This document shows positions 13,939 through 20,065 of a stretch of DNA of 20,065 nucleotides, piece after piece. Position 1 is the stretch's first letter. Each line of letters starts with the position of its first letter. Under the pieces are notes generated by a model. The model worked only from the letters and a program-made list of their open reading frames with translations. It did not search any database and was not told where the DNA came from. Origin of the DNA: Prolixibacteraceae bacterium (lineage in GTDB: Bacteria; Bacteroidota; Bacteroidia; Bacteroidales; Prolixibacteraceae); NCBI GenBank assembly GCA_003516705.1, contig DPCJ01000105.1, forward strand, positions 1 through 20,065. The letters run 5' to 3'. The translations under genes and the position numbers were made by a program.

Positions 13939-16900
13939 ATGCGGAAAATTCTGTTGATTTTTGCGATGTGCTTTGCGCTGATAGGCAGCGCATTTGCACA
14001 ACAACCGGTAACAGGAACTGTAACCGGAGATGACGGTCTGGGAATACCCGGCGTGTCGGTAGTTCAGAAGGGAACAACAAATGGAACAATTACCAATGTT
14101 GATGGTAAGTTCACTATTAATGTACCTTCTGATGCAATTTTGTCGTTCTCGTTTGTTGGTATGGCTCCGGTGGAAGAATCGGTTACCGGGCGTTCAACCA
14201 TCAATATTGTTATGGTTTCAAGTACAATTGGCCTTAACGAAGTGGTAGTAACGGCAATGGGCGTTTCAAAGGAGAGAAAGGCTCTTGGATATGCCATGAG
14301 TACGATCCCTTCGGTTGAATTAACCAAAGTAGCTTCAACCAACTTTGCAACCACACTATACGGTAAAGCGCCTGGTGTAAGAGTTGCTGCAGCTCCTGGT
14401 GGTGCAACCAGCGCAGTTAACATCAACATTCGTGGTGTTAACTCGATTACTGGAAAAAGCCAGCCGCTAATTGTTGTTGATGGTGTGCCAATCAGGGATG
14501 GTGAAGTAAACAACTCAAATTTCTGGGGCGACCAGCGTTTGCGCGGTAACGGTCTTATCGACCTGAACCCTGAGGACATTGAAAACATCTCTATATTGAA
14601 AGGCGCTTCGGCTGCTGCACTTTATGGTTCTGAAGCTGTTAACGGTGTTGTACTTATCACAACAAAAAGTGGTAAGGGGACAAAAGGTTTCAAAGTTGAT
14701 GTGGTAACGAACATAGCTTTCGATAATGTTGCTTATCTTCCTGAATACCAAGATAAATATGGTCCTGGATATCCTGTTTTTATTGCAAATGCCGGTCAGG
14801 ATTCAGAAGGCTGGTTGTGGCGTGACCTTGATGGTGACGGAGTTAAGGAATCAAGAGGCCATATTGGTACAAACCTGAACTTTGGCCCTGCCTTTGATGG
14901 CACAACACAGGTTATGGCATGGGATGGAAAAGTAAGAACATGGGAAGCTCAGAAAGATTCTTATGCTTCGTTGTTCCAGACAGCAGTGAGTTCAAACATT
15001 TCTGCGGCTGTTTCAATGGGTAGCGAAAACTCAAATTCAAGGTTGTCGTTAACACGTCAGGATAACCAGGGTGTAAGTTTAAATTCGAAAAACGAAAGAA
15101 ACATTGCTAACCTCAACTCTTCTTTTAAACTTGGTGAAAACTACACCATCGATTTCATTGTAAACTTTATTAATCAGACAACTCACAACCGTCCGTATTC
15201 TGTTGACCGTTTATGGAACAACTTCGGTGGTATGATGACACGTTTTGACAATGGTGAATGGTATTTTGACAGGTATAAAACAAGTAAAGGATACAAATAT
15301 GTAACAGGTACAAACCAGAGCTTGACACCCGACGAAAACATTGTATATGGTGGTTACAGACCTGATGTGCTTGATTATCTGTGGAATGTAAACGAAGTTC
15401 AGTTGGATGAATACAGCAACCGTGTTATTGGTAACTTAACAAATACATGGCAGATTACTAACGATTTGAAATTAAGAGGCAGGGTTGCAACTGATTTCAC
15501 CAGCGAAAAAACCGAACAGGCAGAACCAAATACTATTCCGCTTGCTTTTGGTAACTCAGGTTATTTCAGCCTGTCATCATACCAGGATAATATTTTATAT
15601 GGTGATATTATGGCAAACTATTCAACTAAAATTACTGATGAATTTACTTTGGGCGCCAATGCAGGTTATACAGCACAAAAGCAAACAGTTCAAAGAATTA
15701 ATTTTGGTACCAACGGTGGTTTGAGCACAGAAAATATGTTCGATATTTCGGCATCGGTTAATACACCAACAGGAGGTAGTTCACGCAGTACGCTTGTAAA
15801 AGATGCTTTCTTCGGAACATTAAATTTTGATTATAACGGATATTTGTTTGTTGAAGGAACTGTTCGTCGCGACCGCACTTCAACAATGAATCCTGATAAC
15901 AATGCATTTGTTTACCCTTCAGTAAACTCAAGTTTCCTTTTCAGTGAAGCTTTTGAAATGCCAACATGGATTGATTACGGTAAACTGCGTGCATCGTGGG
16001 GTATTGTAGGTAACTATCCTGATATTTACAGCGCTAACATTGCATACAACCAAAATACAATGGGTGTTCAGGCAGTGGGTGGTAAACCTGTTTTATATAC
16101 TACAATTCCTACAAGTTTGGGTAACGACGGAATTCGCCCTGAAGAAAAACACGAGTTTGAATTCGGTCTTGAAATGAATTTCATGAAGAACAGACTTGGA
16201 ATTGATGCATCGTATTTTAATGCTACAATTGTTGACCAGATTTTGCCGCTTACAACAGCCATTTCAACGGGTGCAGGTTCGGTTCTCACCAATATCGGAA
16301 CTTTGAAAAACTCGGGTGTTGAAATTGCTTTAAGAGGTGTTCCGGTTCAAACAAATAATTTCAGATGGGAATCGACACTGAACTTTGCCAACTATAAAAA
16401 TACAGTTGAAAAACTTACTGATGGTGCAACCGAATTACTCCATGCTGATTATGATGGTGGTGCTGCACAGTTAAGATCGGTTGTTGGTGAGTCAATGGGA
16501 GATATATATGTTCACCCGGTACTTGAACATGAAAATGGCGGTTTGGTTGTTGATCCGAATGGTTTATACAAGGTTGACGCGAATAAATGGATTAAAGTTG
16601 GTAACGCAATGCCAAAAGTTACCGGCGGTTTCCTTAATACCTTCACCTATAAATCGATTTCAATTGACGCAACCATTGATTATCGTCTTGGAGGACATAT
16701 CATGCCAACCGCATTAAACTGGATGATTAGCCGCGGTTTGCTAACCGATGCTCTTGATAAAAGGGATGCTGAAAGTGGTGGCTTAAGTTATTATGTTGAT
16801 GGTGATGGTGTAAATCGTCTTACCGATGCTGCTGCCGGACCAAATGGTGAGCTTGTTTATCATGATGGTAGAATTCTCGAAGGTGTTAAAGCCGATGGAA

Positions 16901-17256
16901 CTTCTAATGATTACGTAGCATCATCAGCGTACTATTATTTTGTTACCTATAACTGGGGTGGACCGCAATACAGCCCAAATACCCGTTACGAATTGTTTGT
17001 AAAAGAAAACAGCTATATTAAAATGAGGGAACTTGTTTTACGTTATGCATTGCCAAAAAGCCTAGTTTCGAAAATTGGTTTAAGCAACCTCGAAATTTCA
17101 GCTTTTGGCCGTAACCTGTTCTTCATTTACAAAACTATCGACCACATGGATCCTGAACAGGCAACTGCAGGTTCGCGTTGGTTCCAGACCGTGAATAATG
17201 TTGGTACAAACCCGGCTACAAGAACTTTTGGCGGTTCTTTAAGGTTTAGTTTTTAA
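13939..17256 (+). CDS. SusC-like TonB-dependent outer-membrane transporter
   Basis: The start is set at ATG 13939 (1105 aa), because it opens a proper signal peptide (MRKILLIFAMCFALIGSAFAQ); the frame continues upstream to 13894, but that would overlap the ROK gene and bury the signal. After the signal comes a CarboxypepD-regulatory-like beta-sandwich (~22-100, VTGTVTGDDGLGIPGVSV, DGKFTINV), then the LNEVVVTAMGVSK junction, a plug domain with NIRGVNSI, PLIVVDGVP and the ILKGASAAALYGSEAVNGVVLITTK block (~215-245), and a large 22-strand-type barrel ending in LRFSF. It imports oligosaccharides across the outer membrane with TonB energy, with the SusD-like lipoprotein as lid. The susD-like gene follows after 27 bp. 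The glycan cannot be read from sequence. No frameshift is seen and length is normal. Confidence 0.96.
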   Translation: MRKILLIFAMCFALIGSAFAQQPVTGTVTGDDGLGIPGVSVVQKGTTNGTITNVDGKFTINVPSDAILSFSFVGMAPVEESVTGRSTINIVMVSSTIGLNEVVVTAMGVSKERKALGYAMSTIPSVELTKVASTNFATTLYGKAPGVRVAAAPGGATSAVNINIRGVNSITGKSQPLIVVDGVPIRDGEVNNSNFWGDQRLRGNGLIDLNPEDIENISILKGASAAALYGSEAVNGVVLITTKSGKGTKGFKVDVVTNIAFDNVAYLPEYQDKYGPGYPVFIANAGQDSEGWLWRDLDGDGVKESRGHIGTNLNFGPAFDGTTQVMAWDGKVRTWEAQKDSYASLFQTAVSSNISAAVSMGSENSNSRLSLTRQDNQGVSLNSKNERNIANLNSSFKLGENYTIDFIVNFINQTTHNRPYSVDRLWNNFGGMMTRFDNGEWYFDRYKTSKGYKYVTGTNQSLTPDENIVYGGYRPDVLDYLWNVNEVQLDEYSNRVIGNLTNTWQITNDLKLRGRVATDFTSEKTEQAEPNTIPLAFGNSGYFSLSSYQDNILYGDIMANYSTKITDEFTLGANAGYTAQKQTVQRINFGTNGGLSTENMFDISASVNTPTGGSSRSTLVKDAFFGTLNFDYNGYLFVEGTVRRDRTSTMNPDNNAFVYPSVNSSFLFSEAFEMPTWIDYGKLRASWGIVGNYPDIYSANIAYNQNTMGVQAVGGKPVLYTTIPTSLGNDGIRPEEKHEFEFGLEMNFMKNRLGIDASYFNATIVDQILPLTTAISTGAGSVLTNIGTLKNSGVEIALRGVPVQTNNFRWESTLNFANYKNTVEKLTDGATELLHADYDGGAAQLRSVVGESMGDIYVHPVLEHENGGLVVDPNGLYKVDANKWIKVGNAMPKVTGGFLNTFTYKSISIDATIDYRLGGHIMPTALNWMISRGLLTDALDKRDAESGGLSYYVDGDGVNRLTDAAAGPNGELVYHDGRILEGVKADGTSNDYVASSAYYYFVTYNWGGPQYSPNTRYELFVKENSYIKMRELVLRYALPKSLVSKIGLSNLEISAFGRNLFFIYKTIDHMDPEQATAGSRWFQTVNNVGTNPATRTFGGSLRFSF

Positions 17257-17283
17257 TAGAAAATCAAAATAAAAAATACTGAT

Positions 17284-18864
17284 ATGAAGAAAATATTTTT
17301 AATCATAATTTCAGCAATGTTGGTTGTTTCGTCATGCACAACAACCGATTTTGAAGAAGCATATCCGAACCCGGCCAAGATAAATGTATCAACTGTTGAG
17401 AAACAGTTTGCCGGTATGTTATACACTAACAGGGAATATGTAGTTCCAAGCTACTGGAATTATTTTGTAGTCTACAGGATTACTGCAAACCGTTATACAC
17501 AGGCTACCGGTTGGGTTAATGCTACAAACCAATACGTTCCGGGCGGAGGCGCTGTAAACGACAGATGGAATAATTACTACAGCTTTTTGGCCCAGTACAG
17601 GCAGATGGAAAACATTTATGCAGAATTAAACGATGCAGATAAAGCAGACCGCCGGATTTATATGATTGCTGCTGCTATTTATTTGTACGATGCCACACAG
17701 AAAGTTGTCGATTTACATGGAGACATTCCTTGGTCGGAAGCCGGTAGAATTATAGCAAACGGTGGCGATTATAACGCTTCGTTACCAAAATACGACACGG
17801 CAGAAGAAGTTTACACAAAAATGCTTGATGATTTGAAGGCATTTTCTGATGAACTGAATACAATCAATGTTCCTTCTGGTATTTTAGCAGGTTTTAAAAC
17901 TCAGGATATCATTAACAACGGTGATCTTACAAAATGGAAGAAATACTGTAACTCGTTGAGATTGAGAATGCTTACGCGTGTATCGGGTGCTTCTGCTTTT
18001 CAGGCAAGAGCAACTACTGAGATAAACTCAATTCTTAACAACCCGGCTTCATACCCGATTGTTGAAAGTAATGATGCAAATATTCAAATTAGAATAAACG
18101 ATTTGAATACAGATATCAATTCAAAAGGTTTCAGAACCGGTTTGGAAGACTGGGGTGGAAATTATGCGGGTAAGGCAATGATTGATCATATGAAATTAAA
18201 CAGCGATCCCCGTTTAAGAGTGATGTTCCAACCCGGAGACTCAGCAAAGGGAGAATTCTTGGGACTCGATCCGATGGCTTCATCTGGTGATCAGGACGCG
18301 TTTATTTTAACAAATAAACTGGCACTTTACAACTGGTCAACAATGAGCAGAAATGAATATTTCCCCGGTGTAATTGTAAATGCTTCTGAAGCGCAGTTCC
18401 TTGCAGCCGAAGGTTTCCTTAATGCAAACAATGACGCTAAGGCAAAAGCTGCTTATGAAGCTGGTATTACCAACTCAATAAAAAATTATTACCTCTATCG
18501 TTCGGTGAGCAACAACGATCAATCGGGCCCGGTAACCGCGCCAACCGATGCTGAAATTGCTGATTATCTTGCACAAACCGGAATTAAATGGGAAAATGCC
18601 ACAACAAAACAAGCCAAACTCGCATTAATCGGAATGCAGAAATGGATTGATTTCAGTGTAATTCAGCCATTGGAAAACTGGGCTGAAGTAAGACGTTTAG
18701 GTGTACCACAACTGAGTTTCTGGATTGATAATGCCGACCCTCAGAAGGTGCCGCCGACCCGTTGGCAATATCCCGACAGTGAAAAAACTTACAATACCGA
18801 TAATTACAACACTGTTAGCGATAAAGACAAAATTTCGAATAAAATATTCTGGGATGTTAATTAA
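17284..18864 (+). CDS. SusD/RagB-like surface glycan-binding lipoprotein
   Basis: A 526-aa lipoprotein with lipobox VSSC (Cys18) for anchoring at the cell surface. It is mostly helical with TPR-like pairs. The segment FLAQYRQMENIYAEL followed by AAAIYLYDATQKVVDLHGDIPWSEAG (about residues 100-155) is typical of the SusD-like_2 subgroup rather than the classic starch SusD, and the C-terminal block EVRRLGVPQLSF...WQYPDSEKTYN (~460-505) is also typical. The protein caps the SusC channel and binds the glycan to be imported. It lies 27 bp after susC, the standard order, and is closed by a strong terminator about 70 nt beyond its stop. Several aromatic residues early on (YWNYFVVYRIT, ~57-67) are candidates for sugar stacking, as an inference. 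Confidence 0.95.
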   Translation: MKKIFLIIISAMLVVSSCTTTDFEEAYPNPAKINVSTVEKQFAGMLYTNREYVVPSYWNYFVVYRITANRYTQATGWVNATNQYVPGGGAVNDRWNNYYSFLAQYRQMENIYAELNDADKADRRIYMIAAAIYLYDATQKVVDLHGDIPWSEAGRIIANGGDYNASLPKYDTAEEVYTKMLDDLKAFSDELNTINVPSGILAGFKTQDIINNGDLTKWKKYCNSLRLRMLTRVSGASAFQARATTEINSILNNPASYPIVESNDANIQIRINDLNTDINSKGFRTGLEDWGGNYAGKAMIDHMKLNSDPRLRVMFQPGDSAKGEFLGLDPMASSGDQDAFILTNKLALYNWSTMSRNEYFPGVIVNASEAQFLAAEGFLNANNDAKAKAAYEAGITNSIKNYYLYRSVSNNDQSGPVTAPTDAEIADYLAQTGIKWENATTKQAKLALIGMQKWIDFSVIQPLENWAEVRRLGVPQLSFWIDNADPQKVPPTRWQYPDSEKTYNTDNYNTVSDKDKISNKIFWDVN

Positions 18865-18932
18865 AAACGATCCTGAATAAAAATGCAATTTGGTACACAT
18901 TAGTTTAATTAGTTTTTTTAGAAAGTAAAGGC

Positions 18933-18980
18933 AACTGTCCGGAAAAGATTCATTGAATCGGATCCGGGCAGTTCTTTTTT
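18933..18980 (+). terminator. Strong terminator after susCD
   Basis: AACTGTCCGGA (18933-18943) pairs with TCCGGGCAGTT (18963-18973) through an 11-bp stem with one G-U pair. A second stem, GATTC-ATT-GAATC (18947-18959), is nested within the loop. T6 follows at 18975-18980. Confidence 0.85.
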
Positions 18981-19078
18981 AGTATAATGTTAGTCAAAGG
19001 ATTTGTGAAATAACAGTAGCTATTAATCGGCTGTTTCAAAATAAAACGACATTGTTATCCGCTTTTGGTATGTTTTGC

Positions 19079-19086
19079 TATTTTTG
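19079..19086 (+). promoter_or_regulatory. Bacteroidota -7 box for the second GH5 gene
   Basis: TATTTTTG matches TAnnTTTG and lies 47 nt before the GH5 start codon. A TTG at 19052-19054 is a possible -33 element, with slightly long spacing. Together with the upstream terminator it suggests that the GH5 gene has its own promoter, separate from susCD. Confidence 0.4.
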
Positions 19087-19133
19087 ATTTGAATTCAGAC
19101 TTTTCTGAATGGAACATATCTAAACCGGAAATT

Positions 19134-20065
19134 ATGAAAAAACTGTTCTTGTGCGCGATTTCAGCTGTTTTGTTATTTTCCTGTCAGCCCAAAACATCTG
19201 AGAAAATTGAGAAATTTACTGTAAACAGGGGAACAAACATTGCGCACTGGCTTTCGCAAAGCGACGCCCGCGGAGCCGAACGCGATGCCTTTTTTACCAA
19301 AGCCGATGTTGATTCAATTGCGGCGATGGGATTCGATCACATTCGTTTGCCCATCGATGAGGAACAAATGTGGGACGAGCAGGGTGTCCGCCACGATGAT
19401 GCTTTCCGGTTAATGACCAACTGTATCGACTGGTGTGTTGAGAAGAACCTTCGCGTGATTGTTGACCTGCACATTTTGCGCTCGCACCATTTTAATGCCG
19501 AAGTAAAACCACTCTGGACCGATCCCACCGAACAGGAAAAATTCTATACCTTTTGGCGCGACCTATCAAAGTCTTTAATCAATTATCCCAATTCGATGGT
19601 GGCTTACGAACTGATGAACGAAGCAGTAGCCGATGATCCTGAGTTGTGGAACAGCCTGGTGGCCAACTGTGTGAAAGTTATTCGTGAAACAGAACCCGAA
19701 AGAACAATTGTTATCGGGTCGAATAAATGGCAACAGGTGCAAACTTTTGATGTATTAAAAGTGCCAGCCAACGATTCAAATATTTTGTTGAGTTTTCATT
19801 TTTATGAGCCTTTTTTGTTAACCCATTGGAATGCAAGCTGGACCCAGCTGAAAGGTTATACCGGCCCGGTGCATTACCCCGACACAATTCTTACACAATC
19901 AGAATTCAACCAGTTGTCCGAAGCAATGAAAACACTTGTTGCCGACAGGGTAGGACAGGGTTACAACAAAGCCTGGATTTTGGAGCAATGGCAAAAACCG
20001 CTGGCAAAAGCAAAGGAACTTAACTTGCCGCTGTATTGTGGCGAGTTTGGAATTATAACTGGTCC
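19134..20065 (+). CDS. GH5-family glycoside hydrolase lipoprotein (3' end beyond the window)
   Basis: From ATG 19134 the frame stays open to the window end: 310 complete codons, no stop. The signal ends in a lipobox, LFSC (Cys17), so the enzyme should be membrane-anchored, likely at the cell surface. GH5 features: an NRGTNIAHWLS opening (31-41), GFDHIRLPID (66-75), VIVDLHILRSHHF (108-120), acid/base Glu163 in ELMNEAV, HFYEPF (222-227), and nucleophile Glu304 in YCGEFG. The acid/base motif is NEA rather than the common NEP. Only about the last strand and helix of the barrel should be missing. It is unlike the T9SS-tailed GH5 at 3445-5160 in anchoring and in motifs, so the two probably do different jobs: this one as surface endo-acting enzyme beside SusCD. 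Subfamily and substrate unresolved. Confidence 0.9.
   Translation, partial: MKKLFLCAISAVLLFSCQPKTSEKIEKFTVNRGTNIAHWLSQSDARGAERDAFFTKADVDSIAAMGFDHIRLPIDEEQMWDEQGVRHDDAFRLMTNCIDWCVEKNLRVIVDLHILRSHHFNAEVKPLWTDPTEQEKFYTFWRDLSKSLINYPNSMVAYELMNEAVADDPELWNSLVANCVKVIRETEPERTIVIGSNKWQQVQTFDVLKVPANDSNILLSFHFYEPFLLTHWNASWTQLKGYTGPVHYPDTILTQSEFNQLSEAMKTLVADRVGQGYNKAWILEQWQKPLAKAKELNLPLYCGEFGIITG

Noticed and set aside
1..20065. CRISPR array, tRNA, rRNA or transposase genes
   Set aside because: No regularly spaced repeats, tRNA-like cloverleaf, rRNA sequence or transposase motifs were seen on either strand.

Overview
The window looks like chromosome of a glycan-degrading member of the Bacteroidota. Supporting signs are a SusC/SusD pair, a secreted glycoside hydrolase with a type IX secretion (T9SS) C-terminal sorting domain, many lipoproteins with short lipoboxes, and TATTTTTG boxes that fit the TAnnTTTG promoter consensus of the phylum. 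The gene mix resembles environmental Bacteroidales/Marinilabiliales, but I cannot place the genus from sequence alone. No rRNA, tRNA, CRISPR array, transposase or integrase was seen.

Left third (1-3310): an AT-rich accessory stretch with four small genes, all on the + strand: a 155-aa lipoprotein, a TlpA-like thioredoxin lipoprotein, and an overlapping pair of a small membrane protein and an ABC ATPase. The spacers hold structured repeats. Gene 1 sits between GTTAACGCC (22-30) and its exact reverse complement GGCGTTAAC (567-575). The membrane/ABC pair sits between TTAACAAAC (2308-2316) and its exact reverse complement GTTTGTTAA (3296-3304). A ~110-bp imperfect inverted repeat with nested hairpins lies between genes 1 and 2, and the phrase ATAACTTCGGG...TAGTTAAC occurs before cassettes 1 and 3. 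This is the geometry of integron gene cassettes with attC-like sites, but no integrase is present and the cores do not match the classical GTTRRRY consensus. It is the most unusual signal in the window.

Right two thirds (3445-20065): a carbohydrate-use region in alternating operons. (a) Minus strand, 6406 to 3445: alpha/beta-hydrolase lipoprotein, then a GH5 enzyme with a CBM4/9-like module and T9SS tail. (b) Plus strand, 6664 to 8741: ThuA-like protein, then an MFS transporter. (c) Minus strand, 12357 to 8903: a formylglycine sulfatase lipoprotein, then a GH110-like alpha-1,3-galactosidase. (d) Plus strand, 12672 to 18864: a ROK-family repressor only 19 bp ahead of susC, then susD. (e) Plus strand from 19134: a second GH5, a lipoprotein, cut off by the window end. 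Terminators close most of these units.

A reasonable working model is a polysaccharide utilisation locus in which surface and secreted GH5 enzymes and an esterase attack a decorated polysaccharide, SusCD imports oligosaccharides, the sulfatase and GH110-like enzyme strip sulfate and terminal alpha-galactose, ThuA and the MFS carrier act on the small products, and the ROK protein senses a sugar. Whether all five units serve one substrate is not shown by the sequence. GH110 plus sulfatase suggests a sulfated galactan or a host-type glycan, whereas GH5 enzymes more often cut beta-glucans, mannans or xylans.
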